A stretch of DNA of 64,000 bases from Alphaproteobacteria bacterium. Lineage in GTDB: Bacteria; Pseudomonadota; Alphaproteobacteria; SP197. Positions 8,288 to 16,416 of the stretch are shown piece after piece. The stretch spans positions 1 through 64,000 of the forward strand of contig VGDP01000015.1 of assembly GCA_016869675.1 (NCBI GenBank), given 5' to 3'. The position numbers were made by a program, and so were the translations under genes. The notes below the pieces were generated by a model that was not told the origin of the DNA, made no database searches, and was given only the letters and a program-made list of their open reading frames with translations. Position 1 is the first letter of the stretch. Each line of letters starts with the position of its first letter.

Positions 8288-8964
8288 TGCAGCCGTCCGG
8301 CGCGACGCTGGCCCACCGCGACCTGGCCTTCGTTGATGCGTAGCGTCGCGAAGGGGAAGCGGACGGCGAGCGTCTCATTGTGCGTGGCCATGACCACCGT
8401 CGTGCCGATCTTGTTGAGCTCGGCGAACAACTGGGTCAGCCGCAGGCCGAGATCGGGGTCCAGGTTGCCGGTCGGTTCGTCCGCCAGCAGCAGGCTGGGC
8501 CGCGCCACGATCGCGCGGGCGATGGCGACCCACTGCTTTTCACCGTCCGACAGCACAGGCAGGCGCGATTCGACATGGTGGCCGAGCCCGACCCAGTTGA
8601 TCAGCTCGCCCACGTGCTCGCACACCGAGCCCGCGCGCAGGCCCGCCAGACACAGCGGCAAGGCGACGTTGTCGAACACGGTCAGATGGTCGAGCAGGCG
8701 GAAGTCCTGGAACACGATGCCGATGCGTCGGCGCAGCGCCGGCAGTTCGCGGCGCGGCGTCTCGGTCAGGTCGCGGCCGAACAGTTCGACCGTGCCGCGG
8801 GTCGGCCGCAGCGCCAAGTACATCAAGCGCAGCAGCGAGGACTTGCCCGGACCGCTGGGCCCAACCAGGAAATGGAACGACCCCGGCTCCAACTCGAACG
8901 ACACGTCGCGCAGTACCTGCGGGCCGTTGCCATAGCGCAGGCTGACGCCCTGAAAGCGAATCAA
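8284..8964 (-). CDS. ftsE: Cell division ATP-binding protein FtsE
   Basis: The product is an ABC ATPase with Walker A GPSGPGKSS (35-43), Q-loop FQDF (85-88), signature LSDGE (138-142), Walker B LLLADEP and the H-loop histidine in MATHNE. TTG at 8964 gives 226 residues, the normal FtsE length. The open frame continues upstream to 9057 without homology-like sequence, so the TTG was preferred. Two residues are unusual: Pro39 where FtsE generally has Ala, and Trp145 in DGEKQWVAIA where Arg is nearly always found. The gene heads the ftsE-ftsX-ydcF-plsC-nrdJ unit and is divergent from the zinc-ribbon gene. Confidence 0.9.
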   Translation of the reverse strand: MIRFQGVSLRYGNGPQVLRDVSFELEPGSFHFLVGPSGPGKSSLLRLMYLALRPTRGTVELFGRDLTETPRRELPALRRRIGIVFQDFRLLDHLTVFDNVALPLCLAGLRAGSVCEHVGELINWVGLGHHVESRLPVLSDGEKQWVAIARAIVARPSLLLADEPTGNLDPDLGLRLTQLFAELNKIGTTVVMATHNETLAVRFPFATLRINEGQVAVGQRRAGRLQ

Positions 8965-9014
8965 CGCCTCTGACCTCGGGTACTCCGTTGGCGCCGCACG
9001 CGGGGCACCATGAC

Positions 9015-9079
9015 ATAGGGGCCAGGTCGGGTCCAGGCAGGGCGCTGCGCTTGCCACGGCACGAGCCGGCCCCTATACA
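9015..9079. promoter_or_regulatory. Divergent promoter region with 9-bp inverted repeat
   Basis: On the plus strand TTGCCA (9051-9056) and TATACA (9074-9079) are separated by 17 bases, a good sigma-70-type promoter for the zinc-ribbon gene starting at 9138. A perfect inverted repeat, ATAGGGGCC at 9015-9023 and GGCCCCTAT at 9068-9076, overlaps that -10 box. On the other side it provides a weaker TATGTC box reading toward ftsE. The symmetry suggests one factor could act on both promoters. Confidence 0.5.
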
Positions 9080-9137
9080 GCGCATGACTCGTCTCGGCCA
9101 TCGTCAACGGACGACCCCGGCGGCGCGGACCCGACCC

Positions 9138-9854
9138 ATGATCCTCACCTGTCCCGCCTGTCAGACGCGTTACCTGGTCGACTCAACCAAGCTGGGCGCG
9201 CGCGGCCGGACGGTGCGCTGCGCCCGCTGCGGCGAGACCTGGAACCAGGCGCCACCGCCCGACCAGCCGAAGCCGTTCGAGACCGTGGAGCCGGCCGCCG
9301 CGCCGGAACCGGCCACCACCGCTACGGACCCGTCTGGCCCTAGCGCCACGCCGGCGGCGACGCCCGCCACGCCGCGCCCGTTGCGCCGCAACCTGCCGGC
9401 CCTGCCCGCGCGCCGCGGATCGAATCCGTTCCTGGTGTTGGCGCTCGCGCTGCTGATCCTGATCGGGCTCGGCGCCCTGGTGGTGACCGAGCGCGCGCGG
9501 ATCGTCGCGCGCTTCCCCGCGCTCGGTCCGGCCTACGCGGCGGTCGGGCTGGCGGTGCCCGATCCGCTGGCTGGCCTGCGCATCGTCGACGCCAAGGTCG
9601 AGCAGGTGAAGGACGGCGACGTGATCGTCGTCGTGGTCAGCGGCGCGATCGCCAACGAATCCGACCGCGTCGCGCCCGTGCCGCGGCTGAAGGCCCTGTT
9701 ACTCGACACGTCGCGCCAGGAGATCGCGTCCTGGACGTTCTTGCCTGCGGGCGAGCGGCTGTTGCCGGGCGAACGGGTCCCCTTCCTCGATCGCTTCCTG
9801 GACCCGCCCGAGGGTGCGGTCGACTCGGCCGTCGTGATCGACACCGGACGCTGA
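9138..9854 (+). CDS. MJ0042-type zinc-ribbon / DUF3426 membrane protein
   Basis: From ATG at 9138 the product is 238 residues. It opens with a zinc ribbon, CPACQTRYLV then CARCGETW, continues through a Pro/Ala-rich linker (about 40-90), has one transmembrane helix (FLVLALALLILIGLGALVV), and ends in a DUF3426 periplasmic domain. The zinc ribbon always begins at the protein N-terminus in this family, which is why the ATG directly before ILTCPACQ was chosen over upstream options. The cpdR pseudogene begins two bases after its stop, an arrangement typical of alphaproteobacteria downstream of ftsEX. Confidence 0.85.
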   Translation: MILTCPACQTRYLVDSTKLGARGRTVRCARCGETWNQAPPPDQPKPFETVEPAAAPEPATTATDPSGPSATPAATPATPRPLRRNLPALPARRGSNPFLVLALALLILIGLGALVVTERARIVARFPALGPAYAAVGLAVPDPLAGLRIVDAKVEQVKDGDVIVVVVSGAIANESDRVAPVPRLKALLLDTSRQEIASWTFLPAGERLLPGERVPFLDRFLDPPEGAVDSAVVIDTGR

Positions 9855-9856
9855 AA

Positions 9857-10218
9857 GTGGCGCGCGTCCTGATCGCCGACGACGAGCCGACGGAACGCCA
9901 GGTTTTGGCCCACGGCCTGTCCCGCCACGGCCACGACGTGGTCGCGGTCGCCGACGGTGCCGAGGCGGTGACCGCCCTGACCACCGCGCGCTACGACGTG
10001 CTGGTCGCCGACATCGTCATGCCGGTCATGGACGGCATCGCGCTGGCGCTCAAGGCCTCGGCCGACCACCCCGAACTCAGGATCTGCTGGTCACCGGCTA
10101 CGCCGCCGAGCTTGCGCGCGCGCGCAACCTCGAGGCCGTGGTCCAGCGCGTCGTGAGCAAGCCCTACGCCATCGCCGACATGGCGGCGCTGGTGGCGGAG
10201 CTGGCGCGGCCGGGCTGA
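9857..10218 (+). pseudogene. cpdR: CpdR-type response regulator, frameshifted
   Basis: The N-terminal 75 residues are a canonical single-domain receiver of the CpdR type: RVLIADDEPTERQVLAHGL, then VLVADIVMPVMDGIALAL with the phospho-acceptor Asp. At about 10086 one base is missing (ATC-TGCTG instead of ATC-NTG-CTG). The next frame then continues exactly as expected (LVTGYAAELARARNLEAV, VSKPYAIADM with the conserved Lys) to a TGA at 10216. Unphosphorylated CpdR primes ClpXP for degradation of cell-cycle regulators in this class. The lesion is either a real null mutation or a sequencing error. It starts with GTG two bases after the zinc-ribbon gene. Confidence 0.8.
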
Positions 10219-10235
10219 CGCGGCGCCGCGAGATC

Positions 10236-11354
10236 CTAGAACCCTGCCTTGACCTCCTCCCACATGCTGGTCAGCCGGTCCAGATCGGGCAGAGGCTTCA
10301 TGAAGTAGGCGTTGCCGAGGTAGCTGACCGGGTCCTGCGGGATGTTGAGCTAATCGAGCACGGCTGGGTCGACCATGCCGTAGGACTTGGCGTTGGCATG
10401 GCCGTAGCCCCACTGGGTGATCTCGTAGACCCCCGTCTCGGGGCCGATGAACCCGTCGATGACCTCGTAGGATCGCTGCAGTCACGCCTCGCCCTGATCC
10501 TCGCTGGCCGGGCAACGGCAAACACCGCACACCCATGTGAGCGCGCCTTCCTTCGGCTGCATGAACTGGACCGGCAGACCCTGTTTGACAAGCGGCGTCA
10601 CCGAGTAGCCGTAGCCGACGAAGGTGACGATCTCGCCGCTCACGATCATCTGCTGCACGCCCGTCGGATCCGACGAGTAGGTGCGCAGCAGCGGTCGCTG
10701 CTTCACGAGCGCATCGCGGACTCTTTGAACGTCGGCCTCGGTCATCGCGTAGGGATTGATGCCTAGATAGAGCGCTGCGCAGGCGATCGCCTCGTCGACC
10801 GATTCGACCATAGCCAGCTTGCCCTCGTACTTGGGGTCCCAAAGGATGTTCCAGCTGGGCTGGTCGACATACTCCGGCGCCAAATCCGTACGGAAGATGA
10901 CGGACACCTGGCCCCAGTCGATGGGCACCCAGTAGCGCTTGCCGTCGATGACCGCGTCGGGCACGTCGGTCAGCGTCGGGATCAGGTCGTTGAAGTACTG
11001 CAGCCGGTTGACGTCGATCTCGGCAATCAATCCAGCGTCGTAGAAGCGGCGAATCCAGTTGGCGCACGGTGTCAACGCGTCGGGCGCGAAGCCCGCCCGC
11101 ATCTTAGCGAAACTGTCCTCCTGGGACTCGAACATCGAGAAGTTGGACGTGCAGCCGTACTTGGCGACGTAGCTCACGTTGTAACCGGGGTCTTCCGAAC
11201 CGACCCAGGCCAGCGTCAACGGGTGGCCATCGCCGCATTCATCGGCACGGGCCCGGCCGATCATGGGCACCGAGACGAGACCAAGACCCAAGGCCGACAA
11301 GCCACGGGCGACATGGCGGCGGCTGAGCGCGTTGATGAACGGCGACATGACCAT
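10236..11354 (-). pseudogene. PotD-like ABC substrate-binding protein with two in-frame stops
   Basis: The full reading frame is 372 codons and encodes a periplasmic spermidine/putrescine-type binding protein. It has a Tat-like leader (LSRRHVARGLSALGLGLVSV) and family segments such as GKRYWVPIDWGQVSVIFRTD and YVDQPSWNILWDPKYEGKLA. Two stops interrupt it in the same frame: TGA at 10484-10482, where the context GEA-stop-LQRSYEVIDG suggests a former Trp, and TAG at 10352-10350, in VLD-stop-LNIPQD, suggesting a former Gln. Sequence after each stop stays protein-like to the TAG at 10238. No permease or ATPase partner lies nearby. Confidence 0.8.
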
Positions 11355-11366
11355 CTCCTTCGGAGA

Positions 11367-13454
11367 CTAAGCGGTGCGGCGCTCCATTGGCGCACGACGT
11401 TTCGTCAGGATGCGCGGTACGATCGACTCCACGGCGAAGGGCACAGCATCGCCGAGGGCGAGGGTCAGTTCCCGCGCGAAGCGGTGGCCGGCATGGACGG
11501 CCGCGGCGATGGTGCCCGGCGCCAGGCAATCGCCGACACGGCTGACGTCCGCGATGCCGGCATCGGCCAACGCCCGGTCGTCCGCCACGAGATCCTCGTA
11601 GAGCGCGTCGTCCGGCAAGCGCGACGTCACCATCACAATGCCGGCAGCCGGCAGGGTGCGGCGGCGTTCGGTGAATTGGCACGCCAACTCGACCGCGCCG
11701 TCGTTGACGGCGATCAGGTTGTGGCTGGCGATCACGTCGACCCCGAGTTCCAGAAGACGCTTTTGGATGCGCCACTGTTCGAGCGTCGCCTCGGTCCAGA
11801 TCGAAGCGAGCGCGGCTGGCGTCACCAGCGTGACCTGACGACCGGCGACGCGCAGCGCCTCGGCCAAGACGCCGCCCATATAATAGTGGTCGTCGTCGAA
11901 GATCACCACCGGGTCGGCGGGCAGCACATCCGCCATGATGTCGTGGGGCGTATGGACGTTCGGGCGGTCGGTGCCTGGGATCGCTGTCCGGTTGGTCCGA
12001 CCGAAGCCATCGCTGCGCCAGCGCGATCCCGTCGCGATCACGACGCGCGCCGCGCCGAAGCCCAGGACGTCGGCCGCCGCCATGCGGCGCGCCTTGAACA
12101 CCTCGACGTTGCGCATCTTGTCGATCTGCCCGACGCGCCAGTCGCGCACGCGCGCCCACGCGGCGATGCCGGGCAGGCGGTACTCGTCCGCGACGCGGCC
12201 GCCAAGTGCATCACGTGCTTCCGCCAGGATGACGCGCGCGCCGCGCTGGCCAAGCGCCCGTGCCGCTTCGAGCCCGGCTGGGCCTGCGCCGACAACCAGG
12301 AACGACTCCTTCGAGCGCCGCGCCGGGATGCTCTCAGGGTGCCAGCCGCAGCGCCACTCCTCGCCCATGGTCGGGTTCTGGGTGCACCGCATGGGCGCGC
12401 CGATCACTTCGCCCGAGACGCAGATGTTGCAGCCGATGCACTCGCGGATGTCGTCGAGCCGCCCCTCCTCGATCTTCCTGGGCAGGAATGGGTCGGCGAT
12501 CGAGGGGCGCGCCGCGCCGATCATGTCCATGACGCCGCGACGGATCGCCGACACCGTCGCATCCGGGGAGGTGTAACGGCCGACGCCCACGACGGGCTTG
12601 CGCGTCACCTGCTTGACGAAGGCGATGAACGGCTCGTGCGACCCTTCGAACCCGAAGCGCGACGTGATCGAGTCTTAGTTCCAGTCGCTGATGTTCACAT
12701 CCCACAGGTCGGGCAGGTCGGCCAGGGCTTCGACCACGGCGCGCCCATCGCCGTCGGGCCCTTGGTTCGTCTCGACCGTGAAACGGATGACGATAGCGCA
12801 CGTATCGCCGGCGACCTCCTTGGCGTCCTCGAGTGTTTCGCGCAGCAGGCGAAGGCGATCCTCGAAGCTACCGCCGTACTCATCCGTGCGCCGGTTGTGG
12901 CGGCGCGACAGGAAGTGGGACTGCAGTGTCGTATCGTGTCCGTCATAGACATAGATGACGTCGAAGCCCGCCTTCTTGGCGCGCCGTACAGCATCCTTGT
13001 GCCAGCGTCGGAACGCCGCGATCTCGGACTTGGCCATCGCGCGGGCCTGGATCGGGTGATAGCCGAAGCCGAAGTCGATGGACGGCGCGATCGGGATCTC
13101 GCGGCTGAAGTTGTTGGGCATCCCGCCACCGTTGTGGACCAGCTCGATGCCCGCCAGCGCGGCGTGCGCGTGCACCGCGTCGGCCATGCCGGCCAGGATC
13201 GGCAGGTCCTGGTCGTCCCAAAGCCGCACCAAGCAGTGGGACGCCACGTCCGCCGAAGGATGGATGTCGCATTGCTCGGTGCACACCACGGACCAGCCGC
13301 CCTCGGCCTTCTGGCCGCGCATCGCAATCATGCTGCTGGGATAGAGGCGTCCCATGCCGTTGCAGTGGGGCACCTGGTAGAAGCGGTTGCGTGCCGTCAG
13401 CGGGCCGATGCGGATCGGTTCGAACAGGATGTCGAAGCGCGGATCGCGAGTCAT
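11367..13454 (-). pseudogene. Trimethylamine dehydrogenase-like FMN/4Fe-4S/FAD enzyme with one in-frame stop
   Basis: The 695-codon frame is collinear with trimethylamine/dimethylamine dehydrogenases. An N-terminal FMN barrel begins DPRFDILFEPIRIGPLTARN and has RFYQVPHC and VGVGRYTSP. A 4Fe-4S cluster site follows (CIGCNIC, then PMRCTQNPTMGEE), then a Rossmann nucleotide site (VVGAGPAGLEAARALG) and a second dinucleotide fold. A TAA at 12677-12675 splits the barrel within DWN-stop-DSITSRF. Both halves are otherwise intact and in the same frame, so one base change inactivates it. Such enzymes oxidise methylated amines or related N-methyl compounds; the substrate here is unknown. It neighbours the equally interrupted polyamine-type binding protein. 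Confidence 0.85.
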
Positions 13455-13561
13455 GTCACCTCGAGGGACGCATGCGATCCGGATACACTATCGGGAGGTC
13501 GAACGCCGGACCGCACCGCACGGCGCCGCATGGCCTGCCCTGGCGACGCGGGAGCCCGCCA

Positions 13562-13978
13562 TCAACGTCCGAGCAGCGGGTTCGGATTGTCGGCCTGCGC
13601 ACCGCCGCTGCCGTAGGGCCGCGTCAGGATCTCGAGCAGGTGGCCGTTGGGGTCCGCGAAGTAGACGCCGCGGCCGTCGTCCCAGCGGTTGATACGGCCG
13701 GGCTCGTGCTTGTAGGGGTCGGCCCAATGGGGCAGCCGGCGTGCCAGGATGCGTCCGAAGATCGCGTCGAACTCGGCCTCGCCGACCAGGAAGGCGAAGT
13801 GGCGTGGGGCGATCGGCTGATCCGTTTCCATCAGATCGAGCGAGGTCGCGCCGACCCGAACCACGGTGAAGGGACCGAGCGTCCGGGGTGCCGGCAGGCC
13901 GAGGATTTCGGTCATGAACCGCGCGGTCGTGCCCGCGTCGCGCGCGTGAACAATCGTGTGGTCGAGGGTGACGGTCAT
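13562..13978 (-). CDS. VOC/glyoxalase superfamily protein
   Basis: The 138-residue product is a single vicinal-oxygen-chelate domain made of two beta-alpha-beta-beta-beta units. Metal-site positions are recognisable: the His near the start (LDHTIVHARD), the His in RHFAFLVGE, and the Glu in NGHLLEILTRP following GVYFADPNGH. Members range from dioxygenases to resistance proteins, so the reaction cannot be named. ATG at 13978 was chosen because the domain begins there; upstream sequence is not domain-like. It lies 28 bases after the DUF4175 gene on the other side and may share its transcript. Confidence 0.75.
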   Translation of the reverse strand: MTVTLDHTIVHARDAGTTARFMTEILGLPAPRTLGPFTVVRVGATSLDLMETDQPIAPRHFAFLVGEAEFDAIFGRILARRLPHWADPYKHEPGRINRWDDGRGVYFADPNGHLLEILTRPYGSGGAQADNPNPLLGR

Positions 13979-14006
13979 GGCGCGGGCCGGCCGGGACAAC
14001 CGTCCA

Positions 14007-16400
14007 TCAGAATCGCCGCAGCAGCCGTTCCAGGTAGTTCTGCTCCAGAGCCGGCCGGCGCCGGTCACCGGCGCGGCGGTAGATCTCCTCCAGGATCTCC
14101 TGGATCTGCTGCATGGACGCCTTGTCGGTGATCGCAATATCGCTGGCGTCCTCCAGCCCCTGGCCCAGCACCGGCCGGCCCATAGGGTCGCGCGGCGCCG
14201 AGAAGAAGCCGATGTTGTCGCGGCCCGAACCGTCGGCCATCTCCTGGGTGAAGCTTTCAAGCAGGGTCTGGGCGCCCTGCTGCAACTGGTCGAGCGCGTC
14301 GGTCTGCGGCCCCAACGCCTGGCCCGGGTTGGCGTCCATCAGCGCGCGCAGCGCGCGGCCCATGGCGCGTTCGGCCCGGCCGAACGAGCGCGGCACGTCG
14401 AAGCCGCCGTCGCCCAGCCGTTCCATGAACTGCTGCAGGCCACGCATCAGGGATTCCTGGTTGGCGGCGCCCAGCCGCATCGCCTCCAGGTCCTGTTCGC
14501 GCTGCAGCCCGCCATAGGTCTCGTCGAGCAGCTCGCGCTGGCCCTTCATGAGCTGGCGCAGGTTCTGCATCATGGCCGCGGCCTCGGAGCTCAGCCCCTG
14601 GTTGAGGCTGGCGGTCCGACCGGCCTTCAGGTTCTCGAGGATCTCCTGCAGGCGCGCGAGCATGGCACGCGCCGCCTCGCGCGAGCCGGAGCGCATCAGC
14701 TCGCGCGCCTCCTCGATCATCTGTTGTAGCTCGCCCGATTCGATCGCCTGGTTGACCGTGTCCTCCTGGCCGAGCGCCTCCTGGTCCTCGGCCGAGGCCT
14801 GCTTGGCCAGTTCGCGCAGGAACTCGTTGAGCGCCTGATCGAGCTGGTCGAGCAGTTCCTGGATCTGCGCCTCGTCGACACCCTCGGCCAGCGCTTCGAA
14901 GATGCGCTGCTGCAGGTCGCGCAACGCCTGCTCGGCCAGGGCGAGCGGCCCGTCCTCGATGGCGAGCGCCGTGTACCACAGAAGCTCCTGCACCGGCGTG
15001 ATGGCGCCCTCGCCTTCCTCCAGCACCAGGCGCGCGCTGGCCGCGGAGAGGGCGAGCGTCACCCCGGCGCGGTCGAGGTAGCGTTCGGGCCCGGTCGACA
15101 GCGCGCGCAGGATCTCGGCCACCTCGCGCCGCTTCCCGGGTTCGAGCGTCAGACGGCGGCGCTGCTCGACCACGAGCCGCGCGACCGGGTGGCTGAACAA
15201 CCGCTCGGGCAGGACCAATGCCTGTGTCTCGCTGCGTCCTTCCTGGCCGAGCCCGTCGGTGGCGACGAGCCGCACCTCGACCTCGGTGCCGGCCCAGGGG
15301 TGCGCGGTCAAGTCGTGGAAGCTGGCGGCGGCCGCCTCCTTGGCGCCGGGGGTTGGCAACGGCACGGCGATGTCGATCGTCCCGTCGTCGCCGCCCACGC
15401 GCGTGAAGATGGCGTGCACATTGTCGAGCGCGTAGTCGTCGCGCGCCACGTAATCGATCTGCACGGCGCCGCGCAGGGACCCGGCCACGGGGCGCGCGAA
15501 GGCCGCGCTGGGCGGCAGGTCCGGCACCATCGCGATGGGCCAGGACGCGAACTCGGTCTCGCGTCGCGCTATGGTCAGGCGATCGCCGGCGTTCATGAGC
15601 ATGTGCAGTTGGTACGTCGACGGCCCGGCCGTCTCGAACGTCGTCGTGGCGCCGCCAAACGCGACCGTGGGCGCGACCCGGCCGCCCTCGAACTGGGCGA
15701 GCAGCACGCTGCCGGCCGGGATCGTCACGGGCGCCTCGGACGCCGCTCCGACCTCGAGCCAGACCGGCGGCGCGCCGGTGTACTCGGGCGGCGTGATCCA
15801 CAGGGCGAACTGCCAGGGCTCGGCCGCCGCCAACGGCGTGATGGTCGGCGCCAGCGCGCCCAGCACACGCGCGCCCCGCTCAGGCCCCGCCGCGGCGAAA
15901 CCGACCAGCAGCACCAGTGCCAGGGCGACGCGAAGCGCCAGCGGATCGCCCCGCGCCATGCCCGGCGAGGGCAAGCCGACGCGCAGGCGCCGGGCCGCCT
16001 CGGCCATGCGCCGCCGGTGCGCCTCCCAAAGGGCCCGCGCCAGCGGATCGCGTGGATCCGTGACGAGTTCGTCCTCGAGCGCCGTCAAGGGCCGGTGCGC
16101 GATGCCGCTGGCAACTTCGAGCCGTCGCCGCACGGCGGCTACATCAGGAGACTGGAACGATCGCACGCCACGGCGCAGCGCGAGCACGAACGCCATGGCG
16201 AAGCCGGCCATGACCCCCGCGTGCAGCCAGCCGGGCAGCCACGGGAAAACGCCGAGCAGCGCCAGCGAAAGGAAGACGCCACCGACGCCCACGGCCGGCC
16301 ACAGGGCGGGCCACAGCGATTCCCATGCCAGCGCGCACCACGCCAGCGCGACGCGCCATCGCGGTACGGTGCGCGCGCCCGGGGTCATGCCCGGGGTCAT
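14007..16400 (-). CDS. DUF4175 / TIGR02302 family membrane protein
   Basis: From ATG at 16400 the product is 797 residues. It has two N-terminal hydrophobic helices (about residues 15-65), a third near 155-175 (ALRVALALVLLVGFAAAG), and a beta-rich extracytoplasmic domain (WITPPEYTGAPPVWLE, then DDYALDNVHAIFTRVGGDDG). A long Gln/Glu/Leu-rich helical C-terminal half follows (QIQELLDQLDQALNEFLREL) and is likely coiled coil. This matches the TIGR02302 family, which sits after lysA in many alphaproteobacteria and has no known function. A second possible start is ATG at 16388. The spacing to the lysA stop is 16 bases, so it belongs to the argH-lptM-lysA unit. Confidence 0.85.
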   Translation of the reverse strand: MTPGMTPGARTVPRWRVALAWCALAWESLWPALWPAVGVGGVFLSLALLGVFPWLPGWLHAGVMAGFAMAFVLALRRGVRSFQSPDVAAVRRRLEVASGIAHRPLTALEDELVTDPRDPLARALWEAHRRRMAEAARRLRVGLPSPGMARGDPLALRVALALVLLVGFAAAGPERGARVLGALAPTITPLAAAEPWQFALWITPPEYTGAPPVWLEVGAASEAPVTIPAGSVLLAQFEGGRVAPTVAFGGATTTFETAGPSTYQLHMLMNAGDRLTIARRETEFASWPIAMVPDLPPSAAFARPVAGSLRGAVQIDYVARDDYALDNVHAIFTRVGGDDGTIDIAVPLPTPGAKEAAAASFHDLTAHPWAGTEVEVRLVATDGLGQEGRSETQALVLPERLFSHPVARLVVEQRRRLTLEPGKRREVAEILRALSTGPERYLDRAGVTLALSAASARLVLEEGEGAITPVQELLWYTALAIEDGPLALAEQALRDLQQRIFEALAEGVDEAQIQELLDQLDQALNEFLRELAKQASAEDQEALGQEDTVNQAIESGELQQMIEEARELMRSGSREAARAMLARLQEILENLKAGRTASLNQGLSSEAAAMMQNLRQLMKGQRELLDETYGGLQREQDLEAMRLGAANQESLMRGLQQFMERLGDGGFDVPRSFGRAERAMGRALRALMDANPGQALGPQTDALDQLQQGAQTLLESFTQEMADGSGRDNIGFFSAPRDPMGRPVLGQGLEDASDIAITDKASMQQIQEILEEIYRRAGDRRRPALEQNYLERLLRRF

Positions 16401-16416
16401 GATGGAGCGGCCGTCA

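Noticed and set aside
6165-8990. Cobalamin riboswitch controlling nrdJ
   Set aside because: nrdJ overlaps plsC and has no leader of its own; nothing like a B12 box is seen upstream of the unit.
10482-10484. TGA in the PotD-like gene as selenocysteine
   Set aside because: The context points to a former Trp, no selenocysteine insertion hairpin is evident, and a second stop (TAG) follows in the same frame.
11223-13616. Plus-strand open frame of 797 codons opposite the TMADH-like pseudogene
   Set aside because: Its continuity might suggest that it is the real gene, but the minus strand matches trimethylamine dehydrogenase almost end to end, so this is an antisense shadow.
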